Positions 33,258 to 43,872 of a DNA stretch of 64,000 nt are shown in pieces (position 1 is the first letter of the stretch; every line of letters begins with the position of its first letter). The stretch comes from Nemertoderma westbladi (lineage: Eukaryota > Xenacoelomorpha > Nemertodermatida > Nemertodermatidae), in NCBI GenBank assembly GCA_032718475.1, contig JAUCBJ010004721.1, positions 1 to 64,000 of the forward strand, written 5' to 3'. The notes beneath the pieces are model-generated. The model was not told where the DNA came from. It saw nothing but the letters and a program-made list of their open reading frames with translations, and did not search any database. Both the position numbers and the translations under genes were made by a program.

Positions 33258-35006
33258 AAAAAATAGGTCTTTGTTTTCCATGTAAATTCAACTAGATAGC
33301 TACCTATTTTAAATAAAAGTAATATATATTGGTAATCTTCTGATTTCTTTAAACAATAAATGTTATGGTTCAATTGCTGTTTCTCTCCAACGCGTGATGT
33401 TTAATAGTTCATTTTCTTAATATTAAGGTGCAAGAATATTTTAATTGTAGACTTTATTGTGTTTGTGTTGTCCGTTGTGCTATTACGTTAATATTTCATT
33501 AAACGATTAAATATTTAATTGAATTCCCATTCCTGAGTAACTTAATATATCAGAAAGGAATTCCCAGTACAATAAATAAAGTCTGAATAGATGAAAGGCG
33601 ACTGGGAGTCTCACAAATGTACAAAATGGTCACGTTTCATTTAATATCAACATTAACTGCACTGTAACATGTTCAGCATTAGGTAAGTATAGGGGTCTAC
33701 ACCGGCTGAATAAAACGCTGAATGTGGTGAAAGTTTTCGCCCTACCGGGCTACGTCAGACCTGTTATATTAATAAAATAAAAAGTACAGGTCTCTCAATT
33801 CAAAATTCCCGCCACATTAATAAAGTAATAAGGGGGCGTGCACAAATGTCACGGTTTTTTTTACGATTTTCGACCCCCACCCCTATTTCGGTATATATTA
33901 TTATATACGGCCATATTTCGGTAGTGTTTAAACGGGATCAGACTTTCCGGGATCGGGACCGGGATTATCACTCTCGGGATCCCGTTTCCCGGGACCGGGG
34001 TTATCTCTCTTGGGATCCCGTATATCGGGATCGGGCTGTAAGTTTGGATTAAATTCCTTAAAATTAATAGTATATGTGGGGGGTTTTAGGTAACACTCAG
34101 TTTATCTTATACTTCTGAAATATTAGTAAGTTAAAGTTATATACTTTTTTTAGATATATACTTACATTTGATTACTGGATGGTTTACTGGCTTATAAATT
34201 CGGTATAATGAAAACATTTCCGTTATGCTGCAACTATTTATCAGATATTCAACAAATTTACTTGACTATTTATACTTCGGGATCGGGTCAATATCCAATA
34301 TTGGTTTAGGTTGTTAAGCGGCTCCCTAGTTACGTAATAAATATTCTAGAACACTAAATCATAAAAAATAAAGATACGAAAGGATAAATACATCATATTC
34401 TGGAACATTTTGTTTATCCCATACGTAGCTGGGCAACAATGCAATGCTTCTTTAAACAATACTATTATGTAGCTATTCATACATAAACAAAATGTTCTAG
34501 AATATAGTGTTTTCATTTAATAGAATAAAACAGCCTCGCGCCATAAAACAGCCTCGTGCAAAACCATGAAACTTTTGAACGCTCATATCTCAGCTATTTA
34601 TTCTTTAAATTCACTATTTCACAACCAAATTCAAATATTTTTACATTTTTGGAATCCTTGCATGGTCAGCTTTCTATTTCTACCAACAAATCGCGATAAG
34701 GTTCTTGAATAACTGCAGTGTAACTGGTGAAATATCACTGGAGACACCTTTTTAAACGCTTGTAGCTAAAGATTGAAAGCAAAAATAAAAATTCTGGCTC
34801 ACCCAGTAAGGAGGAGGGAGATGAAACTATCTTTGTTTCAAATTTCATGCAATCTCATTAAGATTTTTTGAAAAATTTGGGGGGGTACGAAAAATAGAAA
34901 AGAAGGTCTCACGACTCATTTCCAGTATAGACCCCACAGAACTATAATCCTTACAGGCAATGAGATAACTGGTACGTTAACGAGTATGTTAGTAACAAAG
35001 CAAATA
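33258..35006. other. No gene seen; degenerate GGGATCGGGA repeat
   Basis: Mostly AT-rich. Around 33932-34035 there is a short tract of GGGATCGGGACCGGGATTAT / CTCTCGGGATCCCG units. No coding exon was recognised. Confidence 0.45.
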
Positions 35007-35074
35007 TGCGCCCTGGTTTGGTTAGTCCCTTTAAAGCATTTGTGCCAAAACGAAAGCTATCCTGACCCGCCTGC
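35007..35074 (-). mobile_element. SINE fragment (minus strand)
   Basis: The complement matches the SINE at 36509-36803 from GGGTCAGG through TTTCG(T/-)TTTGGCACAAATGC, TTTAAAGGGACTAACCA and CCAGGGCGCA. Only about 70 bp are present. Confidence 0.7.
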
Positions 35075-35119
35075 AGGGATAGAGACTTCTGGAGCGATAT
35101 TAATTCAAGGAAATGGATT

Positions 35120-36340
35120 AAGGGGGGGGGTGGGTGGAGGGGGGGGGGATACCCCCCCTCAGGTAAAATTTTCAAATTGTTTCTTTATCTCACCTAGAGC
35201 AGAATTTACTAAGGATTACAAATCTGAAAACCGCTTAGCTAGACCTCTTTCATTTCTCGAGTTATCACTGTTTTTCTGTATGACGGTCTGTCCGTCAAAT
35301 TGTAAGAAAGACAGAAGACCGACAGATAGACTAGATTCCACTAAAAATTAAAACTGACATTGGAAATGAAATCAGCGACCCCGAGAAACCCCAGTAATGA
35401 AGATTTTAGCTCGTTGGTGGGCATCCTTCGTGCCAGAAATAATTAACCAACCAGAACACAGACAACCAATTTTGGCGGGACGGTTTAAACTTTGAAGGGC
35501 ATTTTCTCGGAATGACATTTTTCATTTTCAAATTACTACTCCTCCGTCATTTTTCAACCAATTTTCTTCGTTTATGGCTCATTCGAACGAGCTTTGGAAG
35601 CTCTTTAAAAGTTATCTTATGGAATTTTAATAAATATTACCATTTTTTCTAATTAGCCATTTTTAATTAAAAATATGATAATTAATTAATTAAATCAATT
35701 AATTAAAATAAAATTGGCTAATTAAGTCCAAAAAAGTTGGTTTCAAGAAATTTGGACCAAAATTGAGGGACTAGTAGCAATTTAAGTGAAATCTTTAATT
35801 CCGCCGGCAGCCGCTAGGGGGAGGCTACAAATTTTCAAATTTTACTATAAAGGCTATTTGGCCTTCCATACAGTGGTTGATCATGACAAAATAGCAATAT
35901 TATCATTTAACACTAATTGACAGCCATTTAAAAAAAAAGGTTCATGGGGGGGTATACCCCCCCCCCCCCTTAAAATGCTACGCAAGGCTTGAAAAAATTG
36001 AATACGCGTATTGTATTAGAACACGATCCTTAGCAATACAAAGTATGCTATCATGTTGTTCGTTCATTCAATATGCTCTAATTAACAATAAACACAATAT
36101 TGCAATGTTCTAGAGTTAATATACGGAAATAAAAACCTTCAGCGAATAAAACTGAAATAAACACTTCTGCCTAATCCTTCAGCAAATTAACCTAATATAA
36201 TAACCTCGGCCTGCGGCCTCGGTAATTATACCGACTTTTTACTGATTTGTCCGATTTTTACAAGCATGGCATTTCAGCGCCCCTGTGTGAGTGCGCCCGG
36301 GGGAACATCCCCCCCCCCCCCCCCCCCCCCCCCCTCGCTA
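35120..36340. other. No gene seen; several long G/C homopolymer runs
   Basis: G runs at about 35120-35149, a GGGGGGGTATACCCCCC palindromic run at about 35945-35968 and a C run of about 24 at 36308-36333. The last runs into TCGCTACGCCTCTG, a sequence common at ends of dispersed animal repeats. These tracts could form quadruplexes and are prone to assembly error. Confidence 0.5.
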
Positions 36341-36508
36341 CGCCTCTGACTATCATATTCAAATAGGGGTCGTGGGAATAATAATGTGGGAAATTCAAAT
36401 TGTATTATTATTTTATTTTTATCGAATGCATGCAATACTGCAATAGGCCTACTGCAATATTCTCTACATCTCTGCCGGTATTCCAGTATTGTCAGATTGT
36501 AGTGCCAC

Positions 36509-36803
36509 CAAGGTTCCACCTTGGTGTCGTGGTCGCATTGAATTCACATCTCCCGTAGGTCGTGGGTTCGATCCTCACATGGGTCAGGGCAGTTTTCGTT
36601 TCGGCACGAATGCTTTAAAGGGACCAGCCAGGGCGCATCTCTGCCTTGCATCCTGAAGTGGTAGCTAAATGTTTACTGGCAGACTGGAGTTTCCTCTGGG
36701 GAGTAAAGTTCTGGGGGGACCACACTGGAAATAAGTCGTCAGACTTTGTGCGTAATCCCTGGCCTAGCACCTAGCGTCCGAAGAAAATTTACTTTACTTT
36801 TAC
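36509..36803 (+). mobile_element. tRNA-derived SINE, near full length
   Basis: It opens with a hairpin, CCACCAAGGTTCCACCTTGG. A tRNA-like region follows with A-box-like TCGTGGTCGCATTGAATTCA and a B box GGTTCGATCC at 36565-36574. A unique body (CGGCACGAATGC, CTCTGGGGAGTAAAGTTC, CTTTGTGCGTAATCCCTGG) ends in a TTTACTTTAC tail. Partial copies lie at 47421-47490 (head), 48672-48826 (body) and 35007-35074 (minus). The family is not one I can name. Confidence 0.8.
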
Positions 36804-37511
36804 TTCAGTGCGTCAGTACAGCAGTACCGGTACGTACGTACACGTAGTACCTGTAGGCCTACGGTATGTCATTGTCATGTCTGAATTCAGTACCGGTACC
36901 GTACTACAGATATCAGGATATAGTGCTGTATGAACGGTAGTACGGTGGTTTATGGCATGGACGACTTTAACTGCTGAACTAGAACAGTTTGAGGGGCCTT
37001 TCGCCTTTGCGCAGCACGAAGTCTAGGTGAGCTTTCCGTAGCAGTACTGCCGGCAGACCGGTACAATTTGTAGTGGACCATGTCACTCAGCAAATTCCAG
37101 ATGAATCTGATGTTCTATTATATTACAATTGGCCCCCTAGTGGCAGTTGCCTACAGTTTGTATGTGTTATTATTATTATTACAACACTCATTTAATATTA
37201 ACATTAATTAAAATTAAAGGGGGAAACACCACCAAGCAGCCAAGGTACAATTCGCGTAAATGCTACTGTTACGCTTATAGTTGGTTACATACATAAACGT
37301 CAAATAAATCAATAATGCAATAATGTTGTTATTAAGTTACGACAGAAATTACAAAACTGGGAACATAGATTACAAACACTTACTGTATGTTAGTGGGGTA
37401 AAAAGTATTAAATAAAATACGTTCTTAAAAGGAAAAAATAAAAAGAATAAAATACAACATATGATGTTTCTTAGTGGATCAAAAGTTATCATTTATCAGA
37501 AAAAAATAAAA
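36804..37511. other. No gene seen
   Basis: Includes a GTACCGGTAC-rich stretch (36820-36910) and AT-rich sequence. No exon or structured RNA was recognised. Confidence 0.4.
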
Positions 37512-37860
37512 TAAGCTTAGAAATTTCAATCTATAAATCTATTAAAATTACAATAAGGTAACAGGTCAACTTCTTTTATTTTATCTTTAAAAATATTAAT
37601 ATTGGATGCACTAACGACATCTTGCGGCAGGCCATTCCAAATATCTACTGCACGATTTGAGAACGATTCTTTAGCTATCTGAAGTCTGGAAAAGGGCTTG
37701 TAAAGTTTCATGGAATGGCCCCTATTATTATTTCTAACTGATATAGGCCTATGAAAGCAGTCATCAAAATTTAAGTCAACAAGTTTGTTATAAATCATAT
37801 ACACCAGCTTTAGATCAAAGATGTGTCTTCGGACTTCTAGCGGCTGTAGTTTTAAACGTA
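37512..37860 (-). mobile_element. LINE reverse-transcriptase C-terminal fragment
   Basis: The minus-strand frame reads LEVRRHIFDLKLVYMIYNKL...NRAVDIWNGLPQDVV...INIFKDKIKEVD and ends at the complement of 37526-37528. The arrangement of 'R..FDLK..Y.I' followed by 'S.R..D.WN.LP..V......FK..I' is typical of the extreme C terminus of CR1/L2-like non-LTR retrotransposons. The upstream catalytic domain is absent, so the copy is 5'-truncated. It is a different sequence from the LINE at 49627. Confidence 0.7.
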
Positions 37861-38232
37861 TGATGTAGGTGTGTATAATTTCTAAAATAACTTTTGTTAG
37901 ATTAGGCTACACCCTACAGCCTACACGTGTCCCAAGTTTGGTTCTATTGCATCAAAGATTGGCCGACTTATTAGCGTTCAAACATTTCCAATGAGGACAG
38001 GCGATTCAATAATCATACCGCCACGCCAAGCACCAAGGCTCACCTAGACTTCGTGACTCTCCCCACACTACCGGTATGTATTGATGAGATATAAATATTT
38101 TATTATTACTATTATATAGCTAAATGATGAAAAATTGAGCTGCAGTGTGGCAGGTGCACGAGTCAGCTGACAGACACCGGTGGCGGTAATTATCCTGTTG
38201 GAAGTCAGGAAGTTGAAACTGTTTTTGGAAAT
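37861..38232. other. Upstream region of the RRM gene
   Basis: No other gene seen. A TATAAATA motif occurs at about 38089-38096, some 140 bp before the ATG. It is a possible but unproven core promoter element. Confidence 0.3.
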
Positions 38233-39621
38233 ATGATTACATGTTTAATACCCAGCACTCTGAGACATTTCGGAGCACCTATATTATCTACCCCGCTACA
38301 TGCCCGAGATGGCTCATTAAATAGAAACTATATGCGTTCTGTCTATTCTTCTAATGGTCGCGAAAATGTTACAAGTGATGTCAGTTCTAACCGCATTCAA
38401 CCTCAACGGAGATTCTTATCTGACAGTCTATCTGATTTACAAACTCCCCCAGCCAGTTCGATTAGATCTAAAGAAAGATCCGAGATATTCAAGGAAGCTG
38501 CCAACCAACGAACAATCGACCGCACTCTCTGGGTTGGTCAACTGAGCCCCCGGACAGACGAGGAAATGATACGCAATTTCTACTCCCAGTGGGGGAACAT
38601 CAGTTCCATAATAACGAAGGGCTTGTTGAGCTCTTGGGATCGGGGATTTGCTTTTATCATCTTCGAACGCACAGAAATGCTGGAAGAAGCTATGCGAAAC
38701 AGACCACATTTCCTAGATGATCGTCGACTTTTAGTTAAATCGTTCGGTTTATCCGATAATTTTGAAATCCGATATAAGTTTGAGGGCCGTAACGAGTTTG
38801 ATGAAGCCGAAGTTGACCGCAAACTCTTCATTGGAGGTTTGTCTTCCAGTACCGACTCCGAGATGCTTCGTAGGTTCTTCTCTCAATGGGGCGACTTGGT
38901 TGAATGCACAGTGGTGTATGAGAGACGGAGGCCACCCGATAAGCGGATTAGATCCAGGGGATTCGCTTACATTACCTTCAAACGAACCGCAATGCTGGAA
39001 GCTGCGTTTAGCGATCGACCTCATTGGATCGACGACCGGACTGTTGATGTTAAACGCTGTGGCATCAGCTCGGCCGGTAGACTGGAAGGATACTATCACG
39101 AGTTAGTGAACATCTACAAAGAAACTGAGGCCCAGCGGACCCTCTTTGTTGGCGGTCTTTCTCGCGTGACTGACGATAAATCCTTGCATTCATATTTCTC
39201 GCGATTTGGTGACATAATCGATACTTTAGTTTGGTATGGGCGACGGCCTGGACTTCCACCTAGATCACGCCGTTTTGGTCACGTTATCTTCAAAAGATCA
39301 GCGCCCATCGATGTGATACTAAGAAAGTTACATTGGATCGATGAACAGATAATTCAAGTTGAACTCAAGAAGCCTAAAAAGTTCTCCAAAGAGGATAAAT
39401 CCAACGTAATATTTGTTGGGATTGGGAATCAGTTGGATAACCAAATCGGTGAACACGATTTACGGGAATATTTCGCTCAGTTTGGAGTCGTTAACGCGGT
39501 CGATAGTGGCAAACGGGATTTTGCTTTCGTTCATTTTATGGATCCGGATACTGTAGAAAAAATCACCTATAATCGCTTCCACCTTATAAACGGTCGAGTG
39601 GTTTCCATAACGAAACAATAA
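38233..39621 (+). CDS. Intronless four-RRM RNA-binding protein (hnRNP A/B-like)
   Basis: An uninterrupted 462-residue frame. Four RNA recognition motifs are visible from their RNP2/RNP1 pairs: LWVGQL (99-104) with RGFAFIIF (137-144); LFIGGL (198-203) with RGFAYITF (242-249); LFVGGL (304-309) with RRFGHVIF (346-353); and VIFVGI (392-397) with DFAFVHF (429-435). The first three resemble hnRNP A/B, DAZAP1 and Musashi-type RRMs; the fourth is more diverged. There is no Gly-rich tail, and an N-terminal stretch of about 95 residues is Ser-rich and of unknown role. The family's usual plan is two RRMs plus a Gly-rich tail, so this looks like RRM duplication. The absence of introns suggests a retrogene origin, and the intact frame argues that it is functional. 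Expected role: single-stranded RNA binding in the nucleus or cytoplasm. An alternative start at Met34 is possible. Confidence 0.88.
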   Translation: MITCLIPSTLRHFGAPILSTPLHARDGSLNRNYMRSVYSSNGRENVTSDVSSNRIQPQRRFLSDSLSDLQTPPASSIRSKERSEIFKEAANQRTIDRTLWVGQLSPRTDEEMIRNFYSQWGNISSIITKGLLSSWDRGFAFIIFERTEMLEEAMRNRPHFLDDRRLLVKSFGLSDNFEIRYKFEGRNEFDEAEVDRKLFIGGLSSSTDSEMLRRFFSQWGDLVECTVVYERRRPPDKRIRSRGFAYITFKRTAMLEAAFSDRPHWIDDRTVDVKRCGISSAGRLEGYYHELVNIYKETEAQRTLFVGGLSRVTDDKSLHSYFSRFGDIIDTLVWYGRRPGLPPRSRRFGHVIFKRSAPIDVILRKLHWIDEQIIQVELKKPKKFSKEDKSNVIFVGIGNQLDNQIGEHDLREYFAQFGVVNAVDSGKRDFAFVHFMDPDTVEKITYNRFHLINGRVVSITKQ

Positions 39622-40020
39622 CAATCTCCCGACGGCCCAACGGGAATTGTGGTTTAAGTAACCCATTTGGTTCAGCCTATTGATGCGACTAATCTGTCTG
39701 CACCGTCCAAGTTGTTGTGAAACTGAACACCGTTTTAAACCCAATCTTGCCACTGCTATCGTTTTCATGCCGCAGGAGTGTAATGCATATTATTTGCTTG
39801 TTCACTTCTTTGCTTGGAGTTTGATAAATTCTTTGCGTAGTTGATGTTGAGTTGAGGTTGACTAAGCATATTTAAATATATATAAGGTATTTGAATCACA
39901 GTAATAGTGGTTCAAAAATCTGTAAAATCAAACCAAATCCACTGCCTAATTTTTGTAGGTAATTTATCCTTTTTTTCCAACAACTATACAATTTCTCAAC
40001 AATCTCACAATATTAAATAA
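39622..40020. other. 3' flank of the RRM gene, no gene seen
   Basis: No canonical AATAAA is seen close to the stop. The sequence is AT-rich. Confidence 0.4.
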
Positions 40021-40741
40021 TAGGGATGTTGCGAATGTAATATTTTTAACATCCGCGGATGCGGATGCGGATGTCTGAGGTGACATCCGCACGGATGCGG
40101 ATGCGGATGTCTATTAAAACACATATTTTTGCCTGGCCTCCCTTTTACATCAAGGTTATACCAGCATTTTAATATTATGTTCTAATCTTATATTAATAAA
40201 CTAACAAGAGTTATAGAACAGAATGGAACATAATATAACAAAACAATAATACAACAAACATGTTTTATATTGTTCCCGTCGAGTGTTAGTGTATACTGTA
40301 TAGTGTACAAGAATGTACGTGTGCACACATTGGTACACAAACTCGAACTACGTAGGTCGTGTGAGTGGTCGTTGGGTCCTGCGTCCTGGCCTGCGTCATG
40401 AGGTCTTGGGACATTAGGCCCTGGCATAATACAGTACAGTAGTTTATTTTGCATCTGGCCAAGTTGATAGAAGAAATAAGTAGCAAGAAATAATTTTGAT
40501 ATTTTATACTTTGATAATTTTAAGATAAAACAAAAAAAATTTCATAAGGGAAAAAGTAATTATTATTGAAAATTTAATTGAGTTGTTGCTGGGCCTTCAG
40601 ACAGGATGCTTGAATAGTGCATGTAACATCCGCATGTCACATCCGTATCCCATGGGTGCGGATGCGAATGCGGATGCGGCCGGATGCGAAAAATCATGCG
40701 GACATCCACGGATGCGGATGCGGACATTCACCACATCCCTA
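40021..40741. mobile_element. hAT-like non-autonomous element with CGGATG subterminal repeats
   Basis: It starts TAGGGATGTTGCGAATG and ends with the complement of TAGGGATGTGGTGAATG. It is flanked by TTAAATAA (40013-40020) and TTAAATAT (40742-40749), a 7 of 8 match. Many GCGGATGCGGATG / CATCCGCA motifs crowd both ends, as expected for hAT transposase binding regions. The 721 bp carry no transposase. Confidence 0.75.
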
Positions 40742-41639
40742 TTAAATATCCCGTGTACACTGTACATTGTACACTGTTTACTTGTACACGTAAACTTTAC
40801 TTTATGACGAAGTGTAAAAGTTATACATCCCGCACAGCTGGCCATCTCTCATTTTGCAAATGATGGTGAGGTAATTAGGCTTTAATTGTATTTATGATGA
40901 CTTTAAAAGGTACTGGTTATACGTTATACATGCCCAGCTATATATTTGGCAGCTGGCACTTCTTTTAATATTCATATAAATATGGATTTGGCTGCAGTTA
41001 CTTCTTACCCACCGAGCACCAATAAATTATCAAATCCAATTATATATTAAATACTGTTGTGATCCTTAGAAAATCATCATTCACTTCCTGGGATAATGTT
41101 GGAGTAAGTTGGGATTAGGAATGTTTTTGAGGATGTTTACCGACTTCCAACAGATAGAAATTATTAAACTAATGTTAATATTCTACTGGACAACAGACTG
41201 CCAGTATGTATATTGTAGTAGTAGAAATTATTCTATCAGTTGCAAAAGAGATTTGATTTTTATGTCAAATGAGAACCATCTGTTACTGAATCATCACATC
41301 AAAACTGAAAATAATGATGTGTCGCGAATACACTGTATTGGAATGTGCATAAGGTAACAACAGTATGTAGGAGTCCGGCCCTACCATGTGTTGTGTAGTA
41401 TATCAACTTAGTTTTATTTATTTATATAAATATTTAATTAAAACCATTATCATTTCCCAACATTAACATTACTTAACGGTCTATTAGACCAATAACTTTA
41501 GATAGCAACATTATTACATTTATCGTTTTGTTGTATGATAGTAAAGTTATTATTTTTTTGATTGATTTTTTTACTTTACTTTTAATTTATGTAGATTTCG
41601 CACCTCCAATCGTGTTTATACAATGAAACTTGACATGTT
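40742..41639. other. No gene seen
   Basis: Short open frames only; no splice-bounded or homologous coding sequence was recognised. Confidence 0.4.
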
Positions 41640-41844
41640 ACATAAAATCGTAGCGGCTACACTAGAAACACAGCTAATATTGGTGGCTACGCTACAAACA
41701 CAGCCAATATTGGCGGCTACGCTAGAAACACAGCTAATATTGGCGGCTACGCTAGAAACACAGCTAATATTGGCGGCTACACTAGAAACACAGCTAATAT
41801 TGGCGGCTACACTAGAAACACAGCTAATATTGGCCGCTACGCTA
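41640..41844 (+). repeat. 30-bp minisatellite, left part
   Basis: Units GGCGGCTACGCTAGAAACAC then AGCTAATATT, about six copies, with more diverged copies at the left edge. The array continues at 43323 after a LINE insertion. Confidence 0.9.
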
Positions 41845-43322
41845 CTACTAGGATCGGCATGCTGCATTGCAGCTGCATTTTTAAGAATGCTGTGCCGGCT
41901 TATCGACAAAATTGCACCGCCACAACTCCCTATCACCCATGACATTTGCTAGATCATCCGCATCTTCAAGGCCAGTGTCCTTTAAGATGCGTCTCAAGAA
42001 AGTCATGGGCTGTCCACCATGCTTATTCACTCCATGAGGCTGCCAAAGTACAAGATTATGCACTGGCTGGTCCTCACGGCGAAAGCAATGTCCTGCAAAG
42101 CGGAGGCGATTTTATCCAGTGTCAAGCTTGGGGGAACCAATGAGACACCTCCAATGTTATATAGTGTCTGGTTGGAGATGTGTGCATTGAACTTGCACAA
42201 TGAACCCGGCGTAGCATTCTTGTGAATGTGCCATCCAGAGATTTGGTGTCCTCAGCAGTTAGAGCCCAGCATGGACTCCCGTAGAGGAGTACTGGAACTA
42301 CTGCTGCTCTAAATAATTGGACCATAAGTTTCCGATTAATTCTCGATGACTTCCAAATCCTGGAAAGCCTATTCAAGGCTGCCCATGCCTTTCCCTTACG
42401 TATTCGAAGGTCCTCACCTGACTTCCGGATCCATGATCCCAGGTTACAGAAGTCGTCCACATGCTCAAGCATACCATCCTTTGAGCTTATGCTCATCCGA
42501 TCAGAGACTTGCTGAGGACTTTCAAAGTTAACTGTCAGAATTTTGGTCTTTCTGGAGTTAATAAAAAGACCAACACTAGAAGCAGCATGTTCTAATGAGC
42601 TGAGGAGCCATTGGGCTCCCTCTAATGATTCTGAGAGTACTCCTAAGTCATCAGCAAAGTCTAGATCAGTTAGGTACTTGGCTGGATTTCCTCGACTTCT
42701 GGAGCCAGTTGGTGGAGTTATCATCACCCCATCATCATTATAATGATCTAAGGACATGCGTAGAACATACTCAACAACAATAATGAACAAGAATGGTGCA
42801 AGTGTGTCTCCCTGGAGGACGCCCCATAACACTTCAAATGGTTCTGTGTCACCGTCAACAGTAGACACAAATGTTGTCGAACCATCGTATACTGATCTGA
42901 TTGCTGCAATAATTTCATCAGGAATCCCATATAATGAAAGTATTTCTGAACATACGTGAGCGAGAGACTGAATCAAAGGCCTTGGAGAAGTCAACAAAGA
43001 TAACAGCCAGATGCCTGTCTTTCTTTTTTGATAATTCTTCAATTATCCTTCTAAGTGCCAAAATGGGCTCCATGGTCCCACGACCTTTACGGAACCCATT
43101 CTGATTTCCACGGAGCAGTCTCTCAATGGGATCTCTGATGCGATTTAATAGAATTCTATTGTATAGCTTTGCAGCAATTGAGATCAATGAGATTCCCCGA
43201 AAAGAACCATAGAGTGTTAGGTTGCCCTTCTTGGGAACTGGCACCAACTTAATTGTTTTCATTTCTTGTGGGACTCTTGTTGTACGGTACATGTCTACTA
43301 TGATGGGATAGATGAGCTTTAA
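41845..43322 (-). mobile_element. 5'-truncated LINE (endonuclease/RT family L-A) inserted in a 30-bp array
   Basis: The minus strand encodes the reverse transcriptase: LYGSFRGISLISIAAKLYNR, NQNGFRKGRGTMEPI, FVDFSKAFDSVSRS, GVLQGDTLAPFLF and LDFADDLGVLSES. FADD is the catalytic box, and a C-terminal RRVHC...segment follows. The 3' end has the CAGCTGCAATGCAGCATGCC signature and a short TAG tail. The element is flanked by CGCTACGCTA (41835-41844 and 43323-43332), a target duplication derived from the array unit. A frameshift near 42940-42960 separates the two RT segments. The copy is highly similar to 61330-62810. Confidence 0.9.
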
Positions 43323-43595
43323 CGCTACGCTACGCTAGAAACACAGCTAATATTGGCGGCTACGCTAGAAACACAGCTAATATTGGCGGCTACGCTAGAA
43401 ACACAGCTAATATTGGCGGCTACGCTAGAAACACAGCTAATATTGGCGGCTACGCTAGAAACACAGCTAATATTGGCGGCTACGCTAGAAACACAGCTAA
43501 TATTGGCGGCTACGCTAGAAACACAGCTAATATTGGCGGCTACGCTAGAAACACAGCTAATATTGGCGGCTACGCTAGAAACACAGCTAATATTA
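43323..43595 (+). repeat. 30-bp minisatellite, right part
   Basis: Nine nearly identical units of GGCGGCTACGCTAGAAACAC + AGCTAATATT. They are more homogeneous than the six units left of the LINE, suggesting recent expansion on this side. Confidence 0.93.
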
Positions 43596-43872
43596 TGGGT
43601 TTACAAACAGCCATATAGCACTAATGATTTTTAAATTCTCCAGCCTCTTAAATTTTTATACAAATCGAAATGAGTACCAGATAGTTCATTCACCCTCCCG
43701 ACTATTTAGTAGTTAAGCCAGAATTTTTATTTTTACTTTCAATTTTTAGCTACAAGCGCTTAAATAAAGTTGTCCAGGATCCACGTCGATATTGTAGTTA
43801 CTCTCCAACATTATAGAAGTTTGTCGACATTGATGAAAACATCTGTTAAAATCTGAAAATATTTCAGGCTCG
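43596..43872. other. No gene seen
   Basis: A short AT-rich link between two tandem arrays. Confidence 0.4.

Noticed and set aside
30949-33373. Repeat proteins with units such as IPRSLGWGSS or LPQPRDLGIE
   Set aside because: The 30-bp array is a multiple of 3 and stop-free on both strands, which explains both without a gene.
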